A stretch of DNA of 48,409 bases from CAZBME01 sp964645835. Lineage in GTDB: Bacteria; Desulfobacterota; Syntrophia; Syntrophales; UBA8958. The notes beneath the pieces are model-generated. The model was not told where the DNA came from and did not search any database. It saw nothing but the letters and a program-made list of their open reading frames with translations. The position numbers and the translations under genes are program-made. Below, piece after piece: positions 19,732 through 27,503 of this stretch. Location: the NCBI GenBank assembly GCA_964645835.1, contig CAZYDG010000029.1, forward strand, positions 1 to 48,409. Direction: 5' to 3'. Numbering within the stretch: the first letter of the stretch is position 1; every line of letters starts with the position of its first letter.

Positions 19732-20202
19732 TCAGCCTCCCGCCGTCTGCGGAAAAGCCGTGTTGGCGTATAGGTATTCCATTTTTTCCTTATGCCTCAA
19801 TTCTTCCCGGGACATTCTGAGAAGGAGGTCCTTCACCTCACCGTCAGGATGGATTTCCGCCAAGCCGGCGTAAAAATGATAGGAGTTCAATTCCCGGTTC
19901 GCTGCTACGAGATAAATATCTTTTGTGGTCATATCCTTTTGAATATCAGGTTTTTTCAGATATTCGGCGATCCGTTCGTTGACCGGCTCTTTCATGTCCA
20001 GGGTGTTCATCTTTAGCTGGCCATTACGATAGCGAGTCAGATATTCCTTGTGCTTTTCTTCCTCCGCGGCCAAGAAAATGAGGGTATCTTTGGCTTCGCT
20101 GTCCTGAACCGTTTCATACAAATCGGTATAGAATCGAAAGGCCTCTTCCTCGTTGCTGATAGCCCGTTCGAGGATGGATTCCAACATCCCGTTCTCCATC
20201 AT
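19732..20202 (-). CDS. Ferritin-like (rubrerythrin-type) di-iron protein
   Basis: A 156-residue four-helix protein of the rubrerythrin/ferritin-like superfamily without the rubredoxin tail. Iron ligands are visible as two helix pairs: E20-E21 in SNEEEAFRF with EEEKHKEY, and ANRELNSYHFY with REELRHKEK. Family members detoxify peroxide or store iron in anaerobes. The frame opens at a GTG that overlaps the ribosome site; AGGAGG is followed by TGGAA and ATG 20202, which I take as start (a second ATG follows at once). It is upstream of fdhA on the same strand, where a peroxidase could protect the oxygen-sensitive enzyme (inference). Confidence 0.82.
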   Translation of the reverse strand: MMENGMLESILERAISNEEEAFRFYTDLYETVQDSEAKDTLIFLAAEEEKHKEYLTRYRNGQLKMNTLDMKEPVNERIAEYLKKPDIQKDMTTKDIYLVAANRELNSYHFYAGLAEIHPDGEVKDLLLRMSREELRHKEKMEYLYANTAFPQTAGG

Positions 20203-20426
20203 TTCCACCTCCTTAAGTTTATGGATGTGTTTTTGCTCTAGGGATATATGCCATGATTTAAAAAAATTTCCAACCCCCCGGTTGCCTAAGGCAGCGATAA
20301 TATATGTCGGGTTGTCTTTGGAGTCAACGGAATACTTATGCTGAAACTAACATATGTAAGCTTCTATTCCCCTTATGACGGGTGTCTTGTTTTTCAAACA
20401 GAGTGTTGTTGGGGGCTATCCGTACT

Positions 20427-21557
20427 TTATTTTTGGTGAATGATGTTTGCTCCGTCAAAGCCGTTGAAGGTTGTGGCGGAGGCGATGCTGTATGCGCCGA
20501 TGTTTTTTGTGCAGAGGTAGTCGCCGATCTCCAGGGTTCCGGGCAGGTGTACTGACAGGGAAATCTTGTCGAAACTGTCGCAGGTTGGCCCGACCACGGC
20601 GCAGACCTCTTTCCTGCCTTTTTTGAAGGAGCTGAAATTGGGAATCCAGTGGTCATAGACGACGCCGGAGAAGGTGTGGTAGACGCCGTCGTTGATGTAA
20701 TAAAAGATCTTTCCATCCCGCCTTGCCTTACCGATTATTTCCGTGATCAAGGTCGCCGCCGTTGCCACGATGAAGCGGCCCGGTTCGGCGATAATCTCGA
20801 CGTCATCGGGGAAGAGCCTGTTGCATTCGCCGTCGATGAGTCGGGCGAGGCTCTCGAATTCAGGGACCTGGGCGTCGTAAGGGACGGGGAAGCCACCGCC
20901 TATATCCACGATATTCAGGTGATATCCTTTTTTCCGGGCATCGTGAAGGATCTCGGATGCGATGGCCAGGGCTGCCGTATAATTGTCGAAATTGGTGCAT
21001 TGGCTTCCGACGTGGAAGCTGATGCCTTCTACAACCATCCCCGCCTCGAAAGCCTGCCGGATCAAATGATCCGCCTCTCCCGGCTCGGCGCCGAACTTGG
21101 AACTCATCTCGACCTGGGAACCCGTATCGGGCACCTTCAGCCGCAGTACAAGGCCAGCCGTATCGCAATAGGCTTTGATCTTTTGCAGTTCATCCAAATT
21201 ATCAAATGTTACCAGGGGCCGGTATCTCTTGATCTTGCTTAAGGTCTGGCGGTCTTTGATCGTATTGGAAAAGATGATCTTGTCCCAGATAAAGAATTCT
21301 TTGTCCTTTTCTTCAAAGTGTTCAATGTATTCGTAAACTTGCATGAATTCATTGTAGGAGGCGACATCGAAACTCGATCCTTCATGAAACAGGGTCTTGA
21401 TGATCTCCGGGTGGGAATTGGCCTTGACCGCATAATAACATTGAACGCGGGGCAAGTGTTCTTTGAACAGGCGGTAATTTGCGCGAATCTTCTTATGGTC
21501 GAGGATAAACAGCGGCGTACCGTGCTGTTCGATTAATTTGACGAGGCTCTTCTTCAA
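20427..21557 (-). CDS. PLP-dependent ornithine/lysine decarboxylase (alanine-racemase fold)
   Basis: A 376-residue group IV decarboxylase of the eukaryotic-type ODC/DABA family. The PLP lysine is K45 in CYYAVKANSHPE. Other landmarks are HVGSQC (182-187), the phosphate loop GGGFPVPY (220-227), EPGRF (258-262) and the catalytic cysteine 326 in GPTCDSFD. It would decarboxylate ornithine or lysine to putrescine or cadaverine; diaminopimelate decarboxylase is unlikely because the GPTCD motif fits ODC. The start is TTG, with AAGGA 8 bp upstream and 24 bp after the preceding deoxyhypusine-synthase-like gene, so they form one operon and its product can feed that enzyme. Confidence 0.88.
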   Translation of the reverse strand: MKKSLVKLIEQHGTPLFILDHKKIRANYRLFKEHLPRVQCYYAVKANSHPEIIKTLFHEGSSFDVASYNEFMQVYEYIEHFEEKDKEFFIWDKIIFSNTIKDRQTLSKIKRYRPLVTFDNLDELQKIKAYCDTAGLVLRLKVPDTGSQVEMSSKFGAEPGEADHLIRQAFEAGMVVEGISFHVGSQCTNFDNYTAALAIASEILHDARKKGYHLNIVDIGGGFPVPYDAQVPEFESLARLIDGECNRLFPDDVEIIAEPGRFIVATAATLITEIIGKARRDGKIFYYINDGVYHTFSGVVYDHWIPNFSSFKKGRKEVCAVVGPTCDSFDKISLSVHLPGTLEIGDYLCTKNIGAYSIASATTFNGFDGANIIHQK

Positions 21558-21581
21558 CTGATCAGTCCTTCTTGGCGAGTT

Positions 21582-22775
21582 TCATTTCCTTTTCGGAGCG
21601 AGCTTGTGCATGAGTTTTTCAAGGTGCTCCACTTCCTTGTTGTTCTCCAGGTAGGAGGCTGTCAGCTTTTTGCGTAATTCATCTCCCAGGTCGTAGAGTC
21701 TTTTTTGCTTTTTGGGTTTAGTCGTCTGTTTGACGTAGGCCACCATCATGGGGAAGGCCACGGTCACGTCGAGATAAGCCGTTACGGTTTCGTCAAGTTT
21801 GGTCGGGTCGATCTTTCCCCAACTGGCCGCCTCGCTGGGAGGGGCGCCGGACAGGCCGCCTGTATCGGGCCTGGCGTCGGTGATGTTGATGTCGTAGTCC
21901 TGGCCCACTTCGGGGATCATTAGGACTTCCTGAATCTGGGGTTCCGTCTGAAGCATGAAGTTTTTCGGGCTGCCGCCGCCGATGAGGATGACACCCGTCT
22001 TTCCCTTTTCATACCGTTTGGCGTTCAGGATGATGGCCGTCGAATCGTTCACGTCAATGCTGGGGTTGATTTTCAGCTTGAAGAGGCCTTGAAGGCCTGC
22101 CGATTCAGCCAGAAGCTCGAGGCCGGCCAAGTTCATTCCAATGGTCGAATCGCCGGGTGACGACGTGAAGATGGGAATTCCATTTCGGTAGGCGGCGGCC
22201 ACAATGCTGACTTCGCCCAGGTTATTCTTTTTTTCGTAGGCGTTCATGACCTTTCCCAGGTGATAATAGAATTCCCTGGTACCCATTTCCTTCTGGAATT
22301 CTGGACGGATCATGATGGTCCGCAGCCTGCGATCCGTCTCCATCAGTACGTCTTCATAGTCGAAAAGGATGTCGTATATTCGGGTGACGCCCTTGTCCCG
22401 TAAATCGACGTCATCAACGGTATGGGACCCCCGGTGCATGGGCAGATTGAAGGCGAAATGCAGATCGTGATACATATTTGCGCCCGTAGCGGTCATCCAA
22501 TCGACAAACCCGTGATTCATAAGGGGGATGACGGCTGATGGCCCAAGGCCTGCGGGGGTCAGGGCGCCGGCAAGGCTCAGGCCCACCGTAACGTCCGCCT
22601 TCGCGTATCGGTCTCGCAGCAAGTGACAAGCTGCTCGTAGCCGACCACCGTTGTAAGCGTCCATATTGTCGATCAGGGTAACGATGTCCGTCTTGTTTGA
22701 GATAGGTTCAGGAAGAATTCTCTTCCCTGCGAGATACTTTGCTTTGCCCGGACACGTTGCTGTTTGTTTTGTCAT
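21582..22775 (-). CDS. Deoxyhypusine-synthase-like enzyme (polyamine aminobutyl transferase)
   Basis: A 397-residue protein of the DHS family. Conserved pieces include GLSLAGALTPAG near residue 64, FTSSPGDSTIG for NAD binding, ARPDTGGLSGAPPSEA, and the catalytic lysine near 321 in SWGKID, equivalent to Lys329 of human DHS. Bacteria lack the eIF5A target; the family's known bacterial role is homospermidine-type synthesis, moving the aminobutyl group of spermidine or putrescine to another amine. It ends 24 bp before the decarboxylase gene, which would supply putrescine, and begins 31 bp after a mini membrane protein gene. GGAAAG upstream is its probable ribosome site. Confidence 0.87.
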   Translation of the reverse strand: MTKQTATCPGKAKYLAGKRILPEPISNKTDIVTLIDNMDAYNGGRLRAACHLLRDRYAKADVTVGLSLAGALTPAGLGPSAVIPLMNHGFVDWMTATGANMYHDLHFAFNLPMHRGSHTVDDVDLRDKGVTRIYDILFDYEDVLMETDRRLRTIMIRPEFQKEMGTREFYYHLGKVMNAYEKKNNLGEVSIVAAAYRNGIPIFTSSPGDSTIGMNLAGLELLAESAGLQGLFKLKINPSIDVNDSTAIILNAKRYEKGKTGVILIGGGSPKNFMLQTEPQIQEVLMIPEVGQDYDINITDARPDTGGLSGAPPSEAASWGKIDPTKLDETVTAYLDVTVAFPMMVAYVKQTTKPKKQKRLYDLGDELRKKLTASYLENNKEVEHLEKLMHKLAPKRK

Positions 22776-22806
22776 CTTTTGCTTTCCTTTTTTTATGATG
22801 GTAAAA

Positions 22807-22968
22807 TTAGCTTCCTGCGGCTTTCTTGATCAAGTAATAGGCGACAATGGCAAACCCGCCAACGAAAATAACAAATAAAACGCCCATTTGCTCTATAAAA
22901 GTCAGCCCGCCATACCAGACCATTGCTTTATCATAATACTGTCCCCATAATGCGGTAATCTTGTCCAT
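22807..22968 (-). CDS. Single-span mini membrane protein
   Basis: A 53-residue protein with an aromatic N-terminal stretch (LWGQYYDKAMVWYGG) followed by one transmembrane helix, MGVLFVIFVGGFAIVAYYLI, and a KKAAGS tail. GGGAGG lies 6 bp before ATG 22968; the frame extends further upstream but without a comparable ribosome site. It is the first gene of the polyamine operon, 31 bp ahead of the DHS-like gene. No family is recognised; it could anchor or tune a polyamine transporter or enzyme, which is pure inference. Confidence 0.65.
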   Translation of the reverse strand: MDKITALWGQYYDKAMVWYGGLTFIEQMGVLFVIFVGGFAIVAYYLIKKAAGS

Positions 22969-23117
22969 AACCGTCCTCCCGTCTTTAACCCATTGCTGTT
23001 CACGTGGATGGTGGATAACAGAAATTCTCTTCGACGAAATAGCAAGATCAGTCTGTAATGGCAAGGGATTTGTTGAGGATATGTAGGTTTGGGGGTAACG
23101 AAGTAATTGTCTTAATA

Positions 23118-24392
23118 TTATAATTGTTTTTTCGAGGCGTTACTGCGAACCAGGGAATTAAGTTCAGATATGGAACGGTTTATTTCCGTTACGCCCCGTT
23201 CCTGGTCGGAAGACCCTTCGGCTATTTCACCGATCAAAACGACAGCCTTGCCGACGGAGTCGGCCACCTTGCCGAAGTCGCCATTTGTCTTGACGACAAG
23301 TTCTGTCACTTGTTGAATCTGCTTGGCGGTTGTGTCGATCATGCCTGCCGTGCTTTTGGCCGAATCGGCGGATCTCATAGCGAGATTTCGCACTTCCTGG
23401 GCGACAATAGAAAATCCCGCACCTGCTTCGCCGGCCCGGGCGGCCTCAATGGAGGCATTGAGGGCCAAGAGGTTGGTCTGGAAGGCGATCTCGTCAATTG
23501 TTTTGACGATCTTGTATGTTTCAGCACTTGATTGGGAGATCTCCTGTATGGAGGAATTCAGCTTTGACATGGATGCATTGGCTTCAGTGACAACGACTTC
23601 AGCGGCCTTCATCAGTTTGTCCATCTCCGCTGCCGATTGGGTGTTTTGCTTCGTCATGGCAGCGATCTGTTCCGAGGTTTCCGACAGTTGCTGCGCACTG
23701 GATTCAATTTGGGTAAAGGCGTTCGTCAGATTCCTGCTGATCTCTTCAAGCTTGCTGCGCGTTCTTTCTTGATCATCTATGGCCTGCTTCTGTTCAAGAA
23801 TGGCGTTTTCCTGCGCAGCGAAGGCAAACCTGAGCCCTTTGTCATTGAAATAGAGGGTAATGGTCAAGGAGAGAAACGGGCCAATTACGTTGGCGATCTG
23901 CGTCTCCATGAGTTGACTCGCCGTCAGGGGAATTGTCGGCAGGGCAACGCCATTGATCTTCAAAGCCGTGAATATGATGATTTCGATGAACATGACGGCA
24001 GCCCAGGCCAGCATGCTGCGGTATCCGATAAAAGTGGCAGCAAATACGGGCAGAACAAGGTTCCAGGCCAGGGCGCTTGAGGTGATGCCGCCGGTCATGA
24101 AGGGCAGGATGGAAAAATGCCAGGCCAGAGAGGCCATAATAGCATTACCCATGAGGTTCAAGGATGCTGTGAATTTGAAGATCAGGGGAATGATGACACA
24201 AACGATGATCATGACGGTCGTCATGCTTATGACAAGGGGTGTCGATCCCAACTTATACCATTTGATGACATTGGGCAGGAAAAACAGCGGAGCGAGTTGG
24301 GTGAAGATAACAAGCTGAGTGGCCCGCCTCATGACATTGGGATCATGTGTCAGATGAGGCGGGATGAACCAATTCAGATATCTAGTTACCAT
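23118..24392 (-). CDS. Methyl-accepting chemotaxis protein with multi-span membrane sensor
   Basis: About 424 residues from ATG 24392, where AGGAG lies 9 bp upstream; the frame is open 31 codons further without a ribosome site. Residues 20-200 hold six hydrophobic segments (for example VIFTQLAPLFFLP and TTVMIIVCVIIPLIF) instead of a periplasmic ligand domain. A coiled coil follows directly and leads to the cytoplasmic signalling tip with EIAFQTNLLALNASIEAARAG, the CheA/CheW-binding hairpin. No HAMP domain is visible between membrane part and signalling helix. It would sense a membrane-linked cue such as redox state or quinone. Confidence 0.9.
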   Translation of the reverse strand: MVTRYLNWFIPPHLTHDPNVMRRATQLVIFTQLAPLFFLPNVIKWYKLGSTPLVISMTTVMIIVCVIIPLIFKFTASLNLMGNAIMASLAWHFSILPFMTGGITSSALAWNLVLPVFAATFIGYRSMLAWAAVMFIEIIIFTALKINGVALPTIPLTASQLMETQIANVIGPFLSLTITLYFNDKGLRFAFAAQENAILEQKQAIDDQERTRSKLEEISRNLTNAFTQIESSAQQLSETSEQIAAMTKQNTQSAAEMDKLMKAAEVVVTEANASMSKLNSSIQEISQSSAETYKIVKTIDEIAFQTNLLALNASIEAARAGEAGAGFSIVAQEVRNLAMRSADSAKSTAGMIDTTAKQIQQVTELVVKTNGDFGKVADSVGKAVVLIGEIAEGSSDQERGVTEINRSISELNSLVRSNASKKQL

Positions 24393-24733
24393 CTTTGAGT
24401 ACTCCTGGCCGTTTACTTCATCCCCCTTTGTCAGAACGGGTTCGTTAATAGCGGTTATAATTGTTGAAATTGTTGCAATCATCATGCCGATATAAGAAAG
24501 AAGTCTTTATCTGTGAGGATAAGGCAAGGATTGCTTGTGCCATGTCCTGTAAATACTGAAGAAATTGTTTTCCCGGTGTTGGGTGATGCATCTTGCAGAA
24601 TTCTTCAGCTTGGTCTACATTAAAGTGAACATTCATAAATGATATCAAGTTTTAGCAAAAGGATATCGCAGCGGCAGGGAAGAGGTGGGTTTGGTATAAA
24701 CTGTCAATTCGTTGACGAAAAGGAAAGGTCGAT
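24393..24733. other. Intergenic stretch between chemoreceptor and GH13 gene
   Basis: About 340 bp separating a leftward and a rightward gene, so it must hold two divergent promoters. The part up to 24485 is an in-frame but probably untranslated extension of the chemoreceptor gene. I see no repeat, RNA or other gene. Confidence 0.4.
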
Positions 24734-26212
24734 ATGACGATATGGCCCCTCCAGCCGATCCTATTTGAGGTAAATACCTGGGTTTGGCTGGACGAGTTGC
24801 GACGCAGGTATGGGAAGGGTATGACGTTGGGCGACGTACCGGCGGAAGTGTGGGACGGCCTTGCATGCCGGGGCATTGATGCAGTCTGGCTGATGGGTGT
24901 CTGGGAACGCAGTCCCGAGGGTATTGGGATCATCATGGCGAATGAGACCATTGTTGCCGGTTTTCGCCGGATTCTGCCCGATTTTGTCCCGGAGGATAAT
25001 GTCGGGTCCCCCTACTGTATCCGCCGCTATGTCGTCGATTCCCGCCTGGGCGGCCCGGAAGGGCTGGCCATCGCCCGGCGGGAGCTTGCCCGGCGAGGCG
25101 TTCGTTTGATCCTCGACTTCGTTCCGAATCATGTGGCGCCCGATCACTCCTGGACGGTTGATCATCCCGAATATTTTATCCAGGGCGATGAGGGGGATCT
25201 TAAGCGGGACCCCCAGGCCTTTATGGCTGTTGGGGGGCGGATCTTTGCCCGGGGAAGGGACCCTTATTTTCCGGCCTGGCCTGATGTATTGCAACTCAAC
25301 GTCTTTTCCCCCGCCTTGCGCCTTGCCGTATTGGAAACCCTGGAAAATATTGCCGGTCAATGCGACGGTGTGCGCTGCGATATGGCTATGCTGGTGATAA
25401 ACGATATCTTCGAAAAGACCTGGGGGCATCGCGCCGGAGTTCGGCCGGCATCGGAATACTGGCCCGATGTCATCGGGTCCGTCCGGTCCGGCTACCCTGA
25501 TTTTCTCTTCCTTGCCGAGGCTTATTGGGATCGGGAATGGGACCTCCAGTCCCAGGGATTCGATTTCTGTTATGACAAAAAGCTCTATGATCGCCTCATA
25601 TCTGGTCCTGCGACATCCGTGGCGGGCCATCTCCGGGCGGAGGCCGCCTATGGGGACCGCCTCTGCCGTTTTATCGAGAACCATGACGAGCCCCGTGCCG
25701 CCCATGCTTTTCCCGGATTGAAGGCGAGAGCCGCCGCTGTTGTTATGGCGACAATTCCCGGCGCACGGCTCTTTCACGAAGGGCAGTTTTCGGGACGCAC
25801 GGTGCGGCTGCCCGTATTTCTTGCAAGGAGGCCTGAAGAACCTGTCGACGATGCACTGGAGGCTTTCTACGGCCGCTTGTCGGCAATTATCCGACTACCG
25901 TGCCTGAGAGAGGGCGACTGGTGTTTGTGCGATGCGACGGGCTGGCCCGATAATCGCAGCTTTGAAAATCTTATCGCCTGGTTCTGGTCCCGCGGCGATG
26001 AACGAATCCTTGTCGTTGTGAATTATTCGGAAAAGGCGGCCCAGGGGCGGATAAGGATTCCGGGAATCGAGCCTTCTGGAAAGATGTGGCGGCTGACGGA
26101 TCTTTTTACGGATACCGTCTACGACAGGACGGATGAAGACATGTCCGGCGCCGGGCTTTACGTCGATCTTTCCGGCTGGGGTTTTCACTTATTTTCCCTT
26201 TTTCATGGTTGA
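24734..26212 (+). CDS. Alpha-amylase family (GH13) glycosidase or transferase
   Basis: A 492-residue (beta/alpha)8 enzyme. All four GH13 catalytic regions are present: DFVPNH (128-133), GVRCDMAML with nucleophile D216, LAEAYWD with acid/base E262, and IENHDEP with D318. The closing domain from about 400 is a short beta sandwich (ERILVVVNYSEKAAQ). No signal peptide, so it acts in the cytoplasm, on glycogen, trehalose or a phosphorylated maltooligosaccharide. It differs from classic amylases by a short N-terminal part (QPILFEVNTWVWLDEL), which I recall from GH13 members in syntrophic deltaproteobacteria. AAGG lies 5 bp before the ATG. Its stop is 6 bp before the next gene's start. Confidence 0.87.
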   Translation: MTIWPLQPILFEVNTWVWLDELRRRYGKGMTLGDVPAEVWDGLACRGIDAVWLMGVWERSPEGIGIIMANETIVAGFRRILPDFVPEDNVGSPYCIRRYVVDSRLGGPEGLAIARRELARRGVRLILDFVPNHVAPDHSWTVDHPEYFIQGDEGDLKRDPQAFMAVGGRIFARGRDPYFPAWPDVLQLNVFSPALRLAVLETLENIAGQCDGVRCDMAMLVINDIFEKTWGHRAGVRPASEYWPDVIGSVRSGYPDFLFLAEAYWDREWDLQSQGFDFCYDKKLYDRLISGPATSVAGHLRAEAAYGDRLCRFIENHDEPRAAHAFPGLKARAAAVVMATIPGARLFHEGQFSGRTVRLPVFLARRPEEPVDDALEAFYGRLSAIIRLPCLREGDWCLCDATGWPDNRSFENLIAWFWSRGDERILVVVNYSEKAAQGRIRIPGIEPSGKMWRLTDLFTDTVYDRTDEDMSGAGLYVDLSGWGFHLFSLFHG

Positions 26213-26218
26213 CACGCT

Positions 26219-27499
26219 ATGAGCCATCATCTTGTGCAAACGGGCTATGCGGCCCTGGTAGACCGAATTAACCGCTCTCCCCAAGGGGCGGCGCCTTCGG
26301 ATTTACTCTACCAAATCCTGAAAATCCTGTTCCGGGAACGGGAGGCGGCCCTAGTGTCGTGTTTGCCCATCAAGCCTTTTACGGTGGAAAAGGCGGCGGC
26401 GATATGGCGGATGAAGACAGGAGAGGCGCAGAAGATCCTCGACGACCTTTCCGGACGGGCCATTCTGTTGGATATGGAGGATGACGATAAGCAGACCTAT
26501 ATCTTACCGCCGCCCATGGCGGGGTTCTTCGAGTTTTCCATGATGCGCATCCGAGGCGATGTGGATCAAAAGGCCCTGAGTGAGCTTTTCTATGAATATC
26601 TGAACGTTGAGGAGGATTTCATCAAGGACCTCTTCACGGAAGGGGAGACCCATCTGGGGCGCGTATTCGTCCAGGAGGCGGTTCTGCCGCCGGAGATCGC
26701 CCTGTGCGTCCTCGATTACGAGCGGGCCGGCGAGGTCATCCGAACAGCATCGCACCGCGGCATCAGCCTTTGCTACTGCCGGCACAAGATGCAGCACCTG
26801 GACCGTAACTGCCAGGCTCCCCTGGAGATTTGCATGACCTTTAACGGCTCGGCCCAATCCCTTATCAAACACGGCCATGCTCGATCTGTCGATACAGCGG
26901 AGTGCCTGGACCTTCTGGCAAAGGCCTGTGATCTCGGTTTGGTCCAGTTCGGCTCCAATGTCAGGCAGCAGGTCAGCTTCATCTGCAACTGTTGCGGGTG
27001 CTGCTGCGAGGCCATGATTGCCGCCCGCCGTTTCGGCCATCTCCACCCCGTTCACACGACGAATTATCTTCCCATCCTCACGGCGGCATCCTGCACGGGC
27101 TGTGGCCGGTGCGTGACGGCCTGCCCTGTAGAGGCCATGGCCCTTGTTTCCGCCAACGATGCCCGACAACCTAAAAAGAAGCGGGCCTTCCTGCGGGAAG
27201 AACGCTGCCTCGGATGCGGGATCTGCATCAGGTCCTGCAGAGAGAGGAGTCTGACCCTGACGGCCCGCAAGGAACGGGTTTTGACACCCCTCAATACGGC
27301 CCATATGGGTGTGGTCATGGCCATCGAGCGCGGGAAACTCCATGAATTGATCTTCGATAATAAGGCCCTGGCGAGTCACCGGGCCATGGCTGCCATCCTT
27401 GGCGTCATCCTGAAATTACCGCCCGTGAAACAGGCCCTGGCGAGCCGTCAAATGAAATCCCGTTACCTGGAGGCCCTGATCCGGCGTTTTGCATCATGA
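26219..27499 (+). CDS. Multi-cluster ferredoxin-domain protein of unknown role
   Basis: A 426-residue iron-sulfur protein. Residues 1-170 form a helical, winged-helix-like part (EKAAAIWRMKTGEAQKILDDL). A middle cysteine set (CYCRHKMQHLDRNC at 185-198 and CNCCGCCC at 256-263) is followed by two [4Fe-4S] sequences, CTGCGRCVTACP (292-303) and CLGCGICIRSC (330-340). It lacks a signal peptide. Similar proteins with winged-helix plus cysteine-rich region occur in deltaproteobacteria and are often annotated as 4Fe-4S binding proteins. The function is unknown. Start is 6 bp after the amylase stop without a clear ribosome site, so translation may be coupled. Confidence 0.8.
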   Translation: MSHHLVQTGYAALVDRINRSPQGAAPSDLLYQILKILFREREAALVSCLPIKPFTVEKAAAIWRMKTGEAQKILDDLSGRAILLDMEDDDKQTYILPPPMAGFFEFSMMRIRGDVDQKALSELFYEYLNVEEDFIKDLFTEGETHLGRVFVQEAVLPPEIALCVLDYERAGEVIRTASHRGISLCYCRHKMQHLDRNCQAPLEICMTFNGSAQSLIKHGHARSVDTAECLDLLAKACDLGLVQFGSNVRQQVSFICNCCGCCCEAMIAARRFGHLHPVHTTNYLPILTAASCTGCGRCVTACPVEAMALVSANDARQPKKKRAFLREERCLGCGICIRSCRERSLTLTARKERVLTPLNTAHMGVVMAIERGKLHELIFDNKALASHRAMAAILGVILKLPPVKQALASRQMKSRYLEALIRRFAS

Positions 27500-27503
27500 G
27501 CCG

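Noticed and set aside
24761..25777. A 338-codon minus-strand frame opposite the GH13 gene
   Set aside because: Shadow of a clear GH13 gene with all four catalytic regions; no motif of its own.
26504..27379. A 291-codon minus-strand frame opposite the ferredoxin-type gene
   Set aside because: Opposite a gene with two clean [4Fe-4S] motifs; arises from GC-rich third positions.
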